Source: Methanocalculus natronophilus (GTDB taxonomy: Archaea > Halobacteriota > Methanomicrobia > Methanomicrobiales > Methanocorpusculaceae). Taken from it: a DNA stretch of 64,000 nucleotides. The translations under genes and the position numbers were made by a program. Within the stretch, counting starts at the first letter, position 1. Each line of letters opens with the position of its first letter. Below the pieces are notes generated by a model. It made no database searches and was not told where the DNA came from. It saw only the letters and a program-made list of their open reading frames with translations. Below, piece after piece: positions 12,398 through 20,056 of this stretch. The stretch spans positions 124,001 to 188,000 of the forward strand of contig NZ_JBCEXH010000004.1 of the NCBI RefSeq assembly GCF_038751955.1, read 5' to 3'.

Positions 12398-14277
12398 ATT
12401 CCAAGCTCCTTTCTCTTTGACTCGATATGTGCGGCGATCCCGTCGACGGCCTTTACCGGGTCTGGTTCAACAAAGAGGACTCCGCCAGTTAATCCTTTGA
12501 GGTCTTCAGTTAAGAGCTTTACCAGATTTGGAGCACCGGTAACGGTTGGAACCGGGTTTACATAGGTGTAGAGGCCAAAGGCAAGGGCGAAGATGGCATC
12601 GATTGTTGCCTTCTGCTCCATGTATTCGGGTGCAGCTGCTGCAACCGGGAGCTGCGTGACCGCAACTCCAAGAGCATCGGCGACACTCCTGATCAGGTCG
12701 GCACACCTGCCGGTGTCGGTACAGGTTCCAAAGGAGAGGACAGGCGGTATACTGAGTGTTGTACAGAGTTTTCCAAGACCAGGACCTGCCCGATTCCAAG
12801 CCTCGGGTGAAGCGAGCCCTGCCACCTGGAGGGCGGCTGATCCGCATCCCATTGAGAGGACAAGGATGTCCCGTCTGATCAGTTCTTCTGCTATTGCCAC
12901 GGTATGTACATCCTGTCCGTGGTCTCTCAGTGTCGTGCAGGAGACGAGGCCGCAGATGCCCCTGATTGTTCCATCCCTGATAACATCAAGCAGGGGATCA
13001 AGTGTACCGCCAAGAGCGGCCTGGATGCTTTCTGCTGAGAAACCGGCCACTGCTGTTCGTACCGGAAGCCCGGTGATTGGAGTGACCGCCTTTCTGCGCT
13101 TCTTGAAGTTCTCTATCCCCATGCGGATCAGCTTCTCTGCCTGGGCATCTGCCTCAACCGGATCGTACTCCTCGCGATCCGACTCACCTTCGAAGGCAAC
13201 CAGCTGGCTCACCGGTACCAGTCTGAATTGGTATTTTTCTGCATAGAGCGGATCCATTGGGAGTGAGCAGTTCATGTCGGCGACAAAGACGTCAACTGCC
13301 CCGGTTGCCAGAACCGCTTCCTGCATGATCCAGTTGCCGGTGAAACCGGTGAAGACATCATCCATCTTCCACCGCTGGATCATCTCCTGCCCGGTCTCGA
13401 TATTCGCGATGATCCTGAGGCCTTGTGCCCCGACGTCACGGGCTGCTTTCTGGAGCTCCTCCCGTCGTGCCGCCATAACAAGCGCGAACCCGAGGAATGG
13501 TTCATGGCCGTTAGGAAGGATGTTGACGTAGTCTGGATCCAGAACGCCGAGGTCAACATTCACCTCATGCGGCCTCGGTATGCCAAAGAGTATGTCCTGA
13601 ATTGATTCAAGAACGATCTGGCTCTGGTATGCCATTGCAACACCAAGGCGCATCGCTTTTTTTGCGAGGCTCACATAGTAGCCGTCCACATTTGTCAGTG
13701 AAGATCCCGTGGCAAGCACCATCTCGCCATAGATGCCTCCCGGAAAGATGCCAAGTTCACGCCAGCATTTTTTCCGGTCTTCGGGTGCGAGTTTCTCAAC
13801 AATCCTGCTCTCCTCATGGGATCGCCTGTGAAAATCCTCCTGGAGGAAGTCACAGAGTGCATGGATGTCCCCGGTGATTCCAAGCCGCTTTTTGAAGGCA
13901 GCGAGTTTCTCCGGTTCGGTTATGGTAAATGGCCCTTTCCCGTCTGCTGCTTCCCTGAGTGTCCGGATTGTCTCCTCGCAATGGTACTGGTATGTTGAAG
14001 CACCCATTACGTTTCTGAGGAGCATCATGCGCATTGCCATTCCGTCTGCTGATATACCGCATACGCCGCGTTTGTCAGATTCCGCATCTGCACGGCATGG
14101 TCCGTTTGAACAGAAGTCGCACCGGACACCACCCATGCAGAATTTGCACCGGGTATCCGGATTTGATCCAAGCCCCTGGGCGGCATAGCGATCCCAGACA
14201 TTTGACATACCGTCTTCTTTCAGCCGTCCATAGACTTGGTGTACAGAGTCATGGTAGGATATCCTCTCTTTATCCAT
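12394..14277 (-). CDS. cooS: Anaerobic carbon monoxide dehydrogenase, catalytic subunit (CooS type)
   Basis: Nickel-iron-sulfur enzyme that interconverts CO and CO2; 627 residues, the normal CooS length. The N-terminal cysteines C44, C47, C53, C56 and C61 (CKFCMGGVRCDFCSNGPC) supply the D- and B-cluster ligands. C-cluster ligands are spread through the Rossmann domains (for example LVSCTTLRDHG, LSMGCGSAALQ, FGTCTDTGR). ATG 14277 is preceded by GGTGAT and gives the expected start MDKERISYHDS; an in-frame ATG at 14313 is rejected because it lies just upstream of the predicted transcript start. No cooF or energy-converting hydrogenase is adjacent, so its electron acceptor is not encoded here. 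It is distinct from CdhA, which is also in the window. Confidence 0.96.
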   Translation of the reverse strand: MDKERISYHDSVHQVYGRLKEDGMSNVWDRYAAQGLGSNPDTRCKFCMGGVRCDFCSNGPCRADAESDKRGVCGISADGMAMRMMLLRNVMGASTYQYHCEETIRTLREAADGKGPFTITEPEKLAAFKKRLGITGDIHALCDFLQEDFHRRSHEESRIVEKLAPEDRKKCWRELGIFPGGIYGEMVLATGSSLTNVDGYYVSLAKKAMRLGVAMAYQSQIVLESIQDILFGIPRPHEVNVDLGVLDPDYVNILPNGHEPFLGFALVMAARREELQKAARDVGAQGLRIIANIETGQEMIQRWKMDDVFTGFTGNWIMQEAVLATGAVDVFVADMNCSLPMDPLYAEKYQFRLVPVSQLVAFEGESDREEYDPVEADAQAEKLIRMGIENFKKRRKAVTPITGLPVRTAVAGFSAESIQAALGGTLDPLLDVIRDGTIRGICGLVSCTTLRDHGQDVHTVAIAEELIRRDILVLSMGCGSAALQVAGLASPEAWNRAGPGLGKLCTTLSIPPVLSFGTCTDTGRCADLIRSVADALGVAVTQLPVAAAAPEYMEQKATIDAIFALAFGLYTYVNPVPTVTGAPNLVKLLTEDLKGLTGGVLFVEPDPVKAVDGIAAHIESKRKELGI

Positions 14278-14315
14278 CGTCACATCACCAACACGTTCGG
14301 CATGGCGCGGCAATG

Positions 14316-14326
14316 AGATAAACCTT
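14316..14326 (-). promoter_or_regulatory. Probable cooS TATA box
   Basis: On the minus strand GTTTATCTC lies here, predicting transcription from about 14297 and a 20-base leader before the cooS ATG at 14277. Confidence 0.45.
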
Positions 14327-14334
14327 CTTCTGGT

Positions 14335-14424
14335 CCGGTACCCATGTGCCTGCGGAGGAGGTGATATCGGCTATTGCCGGACATCATCAGACCGCCCGGT
14401 ACCCATGTGCCTGCGGAGGAGGTG
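14335..14424. repeat. 29-bp direct repeat upstream of cooS
   Basis: Two exact copies of a 29-bp sequence (14335-14363 and 14396-14424; starts 61 bp apart) begin CCGGTACCCATGTGCC and end GCGGAGGAGGTG. They lie upstream of the predicted cooS TATA box, between divergent cooS and methyltransferase genes. The position fits operator sites for a regulator of either gene; a local duplication is the simple alternative. Confidence 0.85.
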
Positions 14425-14471
14425 TCACCTGACCATCCATTTGATAGTCCCTCACGAAAAAAGGAATCAGT

Positions 14472-15308
14472 ATGGATTCAATCATCAACTGGGACGAACT
14501 CTGGAAGGCAATTCATGTCAGCTCCCGGCTTCGTGTTGAGAAAGACCAGGATCCGGGGAAGGTCTGGGATAAGAAAGCCGGTGCTTACTCCCGCATCACC
14601 AGGGATGAAAAAGAGTCGACCAGGCAGGAGCTCTCCATGCTCGATCTCAGGCCTGCTGATACCGTTCTTGATATGGGAGCGGGAACCGGGCGGCTGGCTG
14701 TTCCGATTGCGGGGAAGGTTTCGCATGTGACTGCTCTTGATGCATCCCCTGGGATGCTTTCACACCTTGAGGAGCGGATGGCAGCAGAAGGGAGGACGAA
14801 CTATTCCTGCGTGGTGAAGCGCTTTGAGGACGTGGTGGTTGGAGAGGATATCCAGGTGCATGATGTCGTGATCGCGGCATTCTCGCTTGGGTTCTATGAT
14901 GTCGGATCAGCACTTCTGAAGCTGGATGCTGCTGCCCGGCGCTCAGTGCATCTCTTCTGGCATATGGGCGAATGGCGGAGCCAAAAGGAGATGGCAATCT
15001 ATACGGCAGTCTATGGGGAGGAAGGTACCCGCCAGGTGGGGTATCCGGATGCTCTCTTCCTAGCAAATATCCTTCATGGGTATAAGATTTATCCGGATAT
15101 CCGGATCTACCGTGCACTCTGGGAGACGGCATATGATTCCCCAAAAGAGGCTGCAGAACAGTGGCTGACGATGCATGCACCGGATTTTGAAGATATTGGC
15201 CTTGTTACCCGGCATTTTGAGGATCTTCTTGAGAAGGGTGATGACGGAAAATACCATGAGCGGTCTGTCCGCATTACCGCGATGCTCTCCTGGAGGAAGG
15301 GGGAGTAG
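14472..15308 (+). CDS. Class I SAM-dependent methyltransferase, 278 aa
   Basis: The SAM-binding motif I is VLDMGAGTGRLAVPIAG (~residues 60-76), followed by ALDASPGML (motif II) and a VHDVVIAAFSLGFYD post-motif. The C-terminal half is longer than a minimal methyltransferase and contains aromatic-rich segments (HLFWHMGEW, HGYKIYPDIRIYRALWE) that probably form the substrate pocket. The substrate is unknown. It is divergent from cooS across a 194-base gap with direct repeats, so it may share regulation with CO dehydrogenase. The ATG at 14472 follows no perfect Shine-Dalgarno; a leaderless or weakly initiated start is possible. Confidence 0.85.
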   Translation: MDSIINWDELWKAIHVSSRLRVEKDQDPGKVWDKKAGAYSRITRDEKESTRQELSMLDLRPADTVLDMGAGTGRLAVPIAGKVSHVTALDASPGMLSHLEERMAAEGRTNYSCVVKRFEDVVVGEDIQVHDVVIAAFSLGFYDVGSALLKLDAAARRSVHLFWHMGEWRSQKEMAIYTAVYGEEGTRQVGYPDALFLANILHGYKIYPDIRIYRALWETAYDSPKEAAEQWLTMHAPDFEDIGLVTRHFEDLLEKGDDGKYHERSVRITAMLSWRKGE

Positions 15309-15314
15309 GGGGGA

Positions 15315-15473
15315 GGGGGCTCTCGTACTCGCGTGTCAGAATCCCGCCACCGCCACGGACCCGTCCGCACGTGCTTCACTCACTCCTGATGATTTTGTTT
15401 ACTGCATCGGGATCTCTTCCCACGTTCCGAAGAGTTCAGGAAAATCCCTCGCGATCAGAATTTTGGAGAAGAG
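15315..15473 (+). repeat. Dispersed non-coding repeat, copy A (short form)
   Basis: This stretch shares two blocks with 58701-59060. Block 1 begins GGGGGCTCT and contains GCGTGTCAGAA and CCCGTCCGCA. Block 2 contains CTGCATCGGGATCT, CCCACGTTCCGAAGA, TTCAGGAAAA and GATCAGAATTTTGGAGAAGA. Copy A lacks the ~200-base segment that separates the blocks in copy B. It lies directly after the methyltransferase stop on the plus strand. Confidence 0.85.
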
Positions 15474-15476
15474 GAA

Positions 15477-15536
15477 AAAAAGTGTTGCTGGAGTACACTT
15501 TTTGGATCTAAAAAGTGTCATGGAAGTACACTTTTT
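15477..15536. repeat. Tandem pair of 27-bp palindromic units
   Basis: Two hairpin units with the same 9-bp stem, AAAAAGTGT / ACACTTTTT, and 9-base loops (TGCTGGAGT and CATGGAAGT) occupy 15477-15503 and 15510-15536, with a 6-base spacer. The 3' arm of unit 1 can also pair with the 5' arm of unit 2. They lie between convergent genes, so bidirectional termination or protein binding is possible. Confidence 0.85.
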
Positions 15537-15541
15537 CGATG

Positions 15542-15557
15542 ATATGCCATAGCATAT
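15542..15557. repeat. Short inverted repeat ATATGC-CATA-GCATAT
   Basis: A 6-bp stem with a 4-base loop follows the tandem palindromes, just before the 3' end of the acyltransferase gene. It adds to the concentration of dyad symmetry in this intergenic stretch. Confidence 0.6.
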
Positions 15558-15574
15558 TCCCTAAAATAGATACT

Positions 15575-16171
15575 TTATCCCCTCTTCATCTCATCAGGAA
15601 GGGGCCGTATCTGTGCCGGGGAACCAACTGCCATCATGCCTGCCGGTACATCATGCGTCACAACCGATCCGGCAGCAACGGCCGCACCCTTCCCGATTGT
15701 GATCCCCGGGAGGATGATGGCGGCTGCCCCGATTGTTGCATAGTCTTCGATCACCGGCCCTTCAAGCCGGGGTTTGCCTGATGGCGGGTAGCGGTCGTTT
15801 GTGAGCACGGCGTGGGGGCCGATGAAGACATGGTCGCCGATTTGTGTGTGGGTCGGGATGAATGCCATGCTCTGGATGCTCACGTGGGATCCGATTGAAC
15901 AGTTCCCCTCGATGATGGTGCCGGTGCCAACCGATGTCCCTTCCCCGATGACTGTCTTCTCGCGGATTAAGACATTGTGGCCGGTGTTGCAGCGATCCGC
16001 AAGGGTAACGTCTGCATAGAGTATTGTGCCTGACCTGAGCGTTACGCCTTCACCGATTATGGTGCCAGGGTGATCGGTTCTCCCGATATAGTCGCGGGAG
16101 GGAAAACCGATTGTGACCGGCTCAAAGACAGTGAGGGATTTGCCGATGGTATTGATGCCGTATTCGTTCAT
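15575..16171 (-). CDS. Left-handed beta-helix (hexapeptide repeat) acyltransferase
   Basis: A 198-residue protein made almost entirely of hexapeptide repeats ([IVL]-G-x-x-[VA]-x), for example AIIGEGVTLRSG, TVIGEGTSVGTGTIIEGNCSIGSHVSI, QIGDHVFIGPHAVLTND and TIGKGAAVAAGSVVTHDVP. A catalytic-type histidine sits in GHNVLIRE or in IGPHAV. The fold is that of sugar O- or N-acetyltransferases such as WbbJ and PglD homologues that act on surface polysaccharide precursors. No glycan cluster surrounds it, so the acceptor is unknown. It stands alone between two repeat- or AT-rich gaps. Confidence 0.88.
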   Translation of the reverse strand: MNEYGINTIGKSLTVFEPVTIGFPSRDYIGRTDHPGTIIGEGVTLRSGTILYADVTLADRCNTGHNVLIREKTVIGEGTSVGTGTIIEGNCSIGSHVSIQSMAFIPTHTQIGDHVFIGPHAVLTNDRYPPSGKPRLEGPVIEDYATIGAAAIILPGITIGKGAAVAAGSVVTHDVPAGMMAVGSPAQIRPLPDEMKRG

Positions 16172-16498
16172 CTAAAAGAGAGATGGGTGGGGATGGGAGA
16201 AAAAGGGAGGGGGTGAGAGTGCATGGATGGGCTCAACATTTTAGGTATGGTGTTCCAGTGAATCTGGCAGAAAGTATATATTACTAATATACAAAATAGA
16301 TATAAAATCAATATTGGTAATATAGAAAACTTCGAATGATCCCAGCTCATCAAAAGTTCATATATTGGGTTATGGATCAATAATTAATGATCACGCTCTT
16401 TACTTCAATTATTAAGGATATGCTGTTTTTTTGCTCAATAAATTACAACAATGAAAGAACTGTCCATTAATTCCGCTCTTATCTATATCTCTCTTTTA
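16172..16498. other. AT-rich intergenic region without a gene
   Basis: About 330 bases, much more AT-rich than the flanks. It contains TATA-like words and imperfect palindromes (TATATTACTAATATA near 16277 and GATCAATAATTAATGATC near 16376). A minus-strand promoter for the acyltransferase is likely here. I see no convincing ORF or RNA gene. Confidence 0.5.
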
Positions 16499-17299
16499 TC
16501 AATCTCCTCTATCAAACACCGGGCATTCCGTCACGCACCTGCTGCACCGGATCGTCGCCGCCTTCGCAATCCAGGGGGCAATCGGCGCAATAAAACGGAG
16601 GAGGAGCTGCCTGCCGATCAGCCACTTCGCTATCGGGACGACTGGCTCTGGCACCCATGGGCTGATTGTTCTGCACCTGAATGTCTCGACACCATCTTGT
16701 CGTATCGCACCAGAAGGGCAGGCTTTGATGCATTTCCCGCACTCAATACAGATATCCGGGGTTTGGCCTGGCGTACTATCAGTATCAATTTCTTCCTGCA
16801 TATCTCCGGATTTGATCAGACTCGATTCTCCTGTGACAACGCCGGAGAGGATCAGCCGGGGGCCATGTTCCCTGTTCAGGAGGAGGGTACTCTTTCCGGT
16901 TGTCCCAAGGCCTGCGGCGGCGGCAACCTGCTTCAGCCGCACCACTCCCCGAACCTGCCCATCTGTGATCCTGACCGGGAGATAGAGAGGCACATGCCGT
17001 GCCGGGATGCCCTCCGCTGCGAGCAGTCCTTCGAGCCGGATAGCGGTTTCATTCAGGTTTTGGGCAATTCCAAGCATGATATCTGTTTGTTCGCGTGCTG
17101 ATAGGGAATATGCCTCCACCGGGACTGCTTTTGAAAAGATGATCACAGACTCTCCGGGGAAAAAGAACTCCTGCACGTATTCCCTATCCTTATCGGAAAG
17201 TTTATGGAGTGCTGCCTCTCCATAGGTGTCAATTCCTTCGTTTTCGAAAAACATTTTGAGATCCCTACTCCCTACTGATCCCTGCTCGTTCTCTCTCAT
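16499..17299 (-). CDS. QueG-like 4Fe-4S protein downstream of the cdh operon
   Basis: A 266-residue iron-sulfur protein. The central part (RLKQVAAAAGLGTTGKSTLLL, followed by EHGPRLILSGVVTGE) resembles the core of epoxyqueuosine reductase and reductive-dehalogenase-type proteins. The C-terminus carries one full ferredoxin motif (CIECGKCIKACPSGAIR) and a second shorter group (CSRCVTECPVF). There is no separate cobalamin domain. An alternative start is ATG 17254 with AGGGAT upstream. It follows the CooC-like gene by ~95 bases of purine-rich sequence on the same strand. By context it may donate electrons to the corrinoid activator or the CFeSP, but this is inference. Confidence 0.75.
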   Translation of the reverse strand: MRENEQGSVGSRDLKMFFENEGIDTYGEAALHKLSDKDREYVQEFFFPGESVIIFSKAVPVEAYSLSAREQTDIMLGIAQNLNETAIRLEGLLAAEGIPARHVPLYLPVRITDGQVRGVVRLKQVAAAAGLGTTGKSTLLLNREHGPRLILSGVVTGESSLIKSGDMQEEIDTDSTPGQTPDICIECGKCIKACPSGAIRQDGVETFRCRTISPWVPEPVVPIAKWLIGRQLLLRFIAPIAPWIAKAATIRCSRCVTECPVFDRGD

Positions 17300-17323
17300 T
17301 TTGGATTATCCATTGCCGGCTCT

Positions 17324-17398
17324 CTGGCTCTCACTTCTCTTTTCTGCCTTTCTCTCTGCCTTTCTCTTACTCTCTCTCTCTTTCTCTCTTCCCTCAGT
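17324..17398 (-). other. Homopurine tract between two cdh-linked genes
   Basis: The transcribed-sense (minus) strand is almost pure A/G here (pyrimidine-rich on plus). It separates the CooC-like gene from the QueG-like gene and contains many GGAG/GAGG words that resemble ribosome binding sites. Confidence 0.6.
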
Positions 17399-18155
17399 AT
17401 CCGGCTTTTTGGAGTATCTCTTGTACCGAACTGTACCCGGGCGTCTCCCGGGGAATTGAGAGGAGAGATTCACCGGCAAGCACATACTCCTGGAGAAGCG
17501 GGTCCTCTGCAATCTTTCCGAGATACTCATGCGGAAGCTCAGATCGAGCCCGATCCTCTGCGGATTTGGGGAAGAGGTATCCGCCGATGATTCGGAAATT
17601 ATCTGTCTGAATCTTCACTTCCCTGATGATCCGGTATGCCCGTTTGACATGCTCAAAGGATTTATGGGACGGACCGATAATATCAAAGATCTCATCAACC
17701 TGCCCTGTCACTCTCCGGTTTAAGTGTTCAAGACCGGCTGGGGAGTCGATCAGGACATACCGGTAGTTCTTCACGATTTTTGTGAGTGCTCCCTTCAGGG
17801 CAGAGTCCGGGAGGCAGTAGCACCCTTCCACCCACTTTGTCCCGACAGCCAGCAGGTCAAATGATTTCCCCTCATAGAGGCCCTCTTCCCAGATTCTTGA
17901 CTCGATCCGTTCAGTCGGGGCAACCCCTGTGGTTGTTCCTCCTCTCCGGATGAACGTATCAGCAATAAGATCAGCAATTGTCTTCACACCTGCTGCATGG
18001 AGGTCAACCCCCACCATCTCGGCAAGGTTCTGGTCAGGATCCAGATCAACCAGCAGAATTGGCGTCTGTTCAGTCTCTATGAAATATTTGGCCATCAATG
18101 CGGTAAAACTTGTTTTGCCAGTACCGCCCCGTCCCATTGTCACCAGTGTCTTCAT
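17394..18155 (-). CDS. CooC/AcsF-like nickel-insertion ATPase
   Basis: MinD-family P-loop ATPase of 253 residues related to CooC and AcsF, which help insert nickel into CO dehydrogenase and acetyl-CoA synthase. The P-loop is MGRGGTGKTS (~7-16), with arginine in place of the usual signature lysine of the deviant Walker A. LLVDLDPDQNLAEMVG follows, and a CxC metal motif (GCYC, ~112-114) is present. LIDSPAGLEHLNRR is the switch II region. ATG 18155 is eight bases after an AGGTGA placed at the stop of the RACo gene. It is the seventh gene of the cdh transcription unit and is most likely the maturation factor for CdhA/CdhC, perhaps also for CooS. Confidence 0.88.
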   Translation of the reverse strand: MKTLVTMGRGGTGKTSFTALMAKYFIETEQTPILLVDLDPDQNLAEMVGVDLHAAGVKTIADLIADTFIRRGGTTTGVAPTERIESRIWEEGLYEGKSFDLLAVGTKWVEGCYCLPDSALKGALTKIVKNYRYVLIDSPAGLEHLNRRVTGQVDEIFDIIGPSHKSFEHVKRAYRIIREVKIQTDNFRIIGGYLFPKSAEDRARSELPHEYLGKIAEDPLLQEYVLAGESLLSIPRETPGYSSVQEILQKAGY

Positions 18156-18163
18156 TCTCCCTT

Positions 18164-20056
18164 TCACCTGCTTTTTGAAATATTTCTCTCTTCTCCCAAT
18201 TCCAATTCTCTTCTCTCTCCGGGTATAACCGGAAAAAACTCTTCTCTTCCTGGAATAAAGAGTGCTGCTGTGTACTCCTCGATAAAATCCGTATCAACCA
18301 GAAGATCAATGTAGACCATCATCTGTGCAATACGTTCTGCCTCTCTTCGTTTATCAACAGAGATCAGTGCTGCATATGCCCCTTTCAGCGAGGTGTTGCC
18401 AACCGGGTGGATCACCGCATTCGGAAATGAGGGTATGATCCCAAATGCAACAGTATTCCCGATATCAACAAATGCTCCAAACGCCCCGGCAAGATGGATC
18501 TCCCTGATGTCCCATACGCTCAGCCGATATTTCTTCAGCAGGACACCAATACCGCCGGAGAGGGCAGCTTTTGAGTCCATGAAGTAGTCCATATCATCCT
18601 GGGTGATGACGATATCCCTGCCGGTTGCGCTCTCTTCTGCTCCGACGACAACATATTCAGCTCCCCCGGGACTCATGCGGACACGCGGATGGGTGGTAAA
18701 TTTCCCCTTGAAATCCAGGATGCCCGCCTGAAACATCCCGGTAACCAGATCGATCAGTCCTGACCCGCAGATGCCCCGTGGGCGTGTACCTCCGATCACC
18801 CGGATCATCGCAAGGCCGGTACCTGGATCAATCCTGATCCGTTCAATTGCCCCCCGCATCGCCCGCATCCCGGAACTGATACCCGCTCCTTCAAATGCCG
18901 GTCCCGATGCACAGGATACCGATGCAATCCAGTCCCTGTTGCCGATGATGATCTCTCCGTTTGTTCCAAGATCTATGAAGAGCGAGATTTCAAAACTGCA
19001 ATGGAGGCCGGAGATGAGAACTCCCCCAACAGCGTCGCCACCAACAAACCGGCTCACATTCGGGAGACAGTAGCAGTATGCCTCAGGATGTATCCTGATG
19101 CCGAGCCCGGCTGCTTTGCAGATGATCGGCGTTCGGAAAACAGCAGCATCTGCCAGCTCAAGATAGGCTGGATCAAGACCGGCAACCAGGTGTGTCATGA
19201 CAGTATTGCCGCCGATACAGATCTCCAATACCTCCTCTCTCTGCACACCGGCAGATTCCGTCACACTGTCAATGACTGCATTGATGCTTTTTACGGCTGC
19301 CTCCTGGAGAACGAAAAGACCACCGTCCTTTCGTGTAAACCCAATCCTTGTGATCACCTCCTCTCCATAGGTGATCTGGGTATTCAAAGTGGTTGCTTCG
19401 GCAAGCACAATGTCTGTCTCAAGGTCAACAATTGCACAGGCAATGGTCGTCGTTCCGAGATCAAGGGCAAGGCCAAGGAGTGGTTTTCCCTCATCAGCTT
19501 CCATAAGATCGAGTATTTCCGGATACCCGTTTGTTCTGGTTATCACTGCCTCCATCCGGGTCTCCTGCCCGGTGATTGTTTCATATATGCGTACGGGAAT
19601 CACCGGCCGTGGTCCGGTATACCCCACAAGCCGGATGGAAGGCTTTTGAAACGGCATCACGGGATCAGATCGGATCTCAAGTGGATACCTGACAACTGAA
19701 GGGTTGATCCCGCCGCAGTCACATTCTCCAAAGAGCCCGCAGAGGATCTGGGCATGTTCGACCCGGCTCTCAACAGGAATTGTGACTTCCATTGCTCCTG
19801 CAATGGTGATCTCACAGGCAAGCCGGTAACCGGCATCTCTCTCAGCAGGTGAAAGACGGCTCTTATGGGAGAGCTTCTGCTCAGTGTAGTCACCCGAATC
19901 GATGATCACCCGGCATTTTCCACACTCGCCTTTCCCTCCGCAGATGCTCTCGATCATTATTCCTGCGCACCGGAGGGCAGAAAGCAGGTTCGTTCCGACA
20001 GGAACCTGGGCGACCCTGTTCAATGGGTGGAAGATGACGGTTACTTCCTGCCTCAT
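18164..20056 (-). CDS. RACo-like reductive activator of the corrinoid iron-sulfur protein
   Basis: A 630-residue protein with an N-terminal [2Fe-2S] ferredoxin domain (C39, C45, C48 and C81; CGGKGECGKC) joined to a long ASKHA-fold ATPase region (LGLALDLGTTTIACAIVDL, GGNTVMTHLVAG, DLGTNGEIII, CGSGLIDL, HLAGAFGAFVD). This layout is that of RACo/AcsV, which uses ATP to reduce inactive Co(II) in the corrinoid protein to Co(I). The start overlaps the cdhE stop by one base (TAATG), so it is translated with the corrinoid subunits it should serve. RamA, the methylamine-pathway activator, differs by having 4Fe-4S clusters at its C-terminus. Confidence 0.9.
   Translation of the reverse strand: MRQEVTVIFHPLNRVAQVPVGTNLLSALRCAGIMIESICGGKGECGKCRVIIDSGDYTEQKLSHKSRLSPAERDAGYRLACEITIAGAMEVTIPVESRVEHAQILCGLFGECDCGGINPSVVRYPLEIRSDPVMPFQKPSIRLVGYTGPRPVIPVRIYETITGQETRMEAVITRTNGYPEILDLMEADEGKPLLGLALDLGTTTIACAIVDLETDIVLAEATTLNTQITYGEEVITRIGFTRKDGGLFVLQEAAVKSINAVIDSVTESAGVQREEVLEICIGGNTVMTHLVAGLDPAYLELADAAVFRTPIICKAAGLGIRIHPEAYCYCLPNVSRFVGGDAVGGVLISGLHCSFEISLFIDLGTNGEIIIGNRDWIASVSCASGPAFEGAGISSGMRAMRGAIERIRIDPGTGLAMIRVIGGTRPRGICGSGLIDLVTGMFQAGILDFKGKFTTHPRVRMSPGGAEYVVVGAEESATGRDIVITQDDMDYFMDSKAALSGGIGVLLKKYRLSVWDIREIHLAGAFGAFVDIGNTVAFGIIPSFPNAVIHPVGNTSLKGAYAALISVDKRREAERIAQMMVYIDLLVDTDFIEEYTAALFIPGREEFFPVIPGERRELELGEERNISKSR

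Noticed and set aside
14374-14730. 118-codon ORF starting in the cooS/methyltransferase gap
   Set aside because: It runs out of frame through the methyltransferase N-terminus; its start overlaps the direct repeat and the motif-bearing frame is the other one.
16451-17101. 216-codon plus-strand ORF opposite the QueG-like gene
   Set aside because: It lies antisense to a gene with clear Fe-S motifs; its own composition (Cys, His, Arg, Pro scattered) is typical of a shadow frame.
19001-19699. 232-codon plus-strand ORF opposite the RACo-like gene
   Set aside because: Antisense shadow; the minus frame shows ferredoxin and ASKHA motifs throughout.
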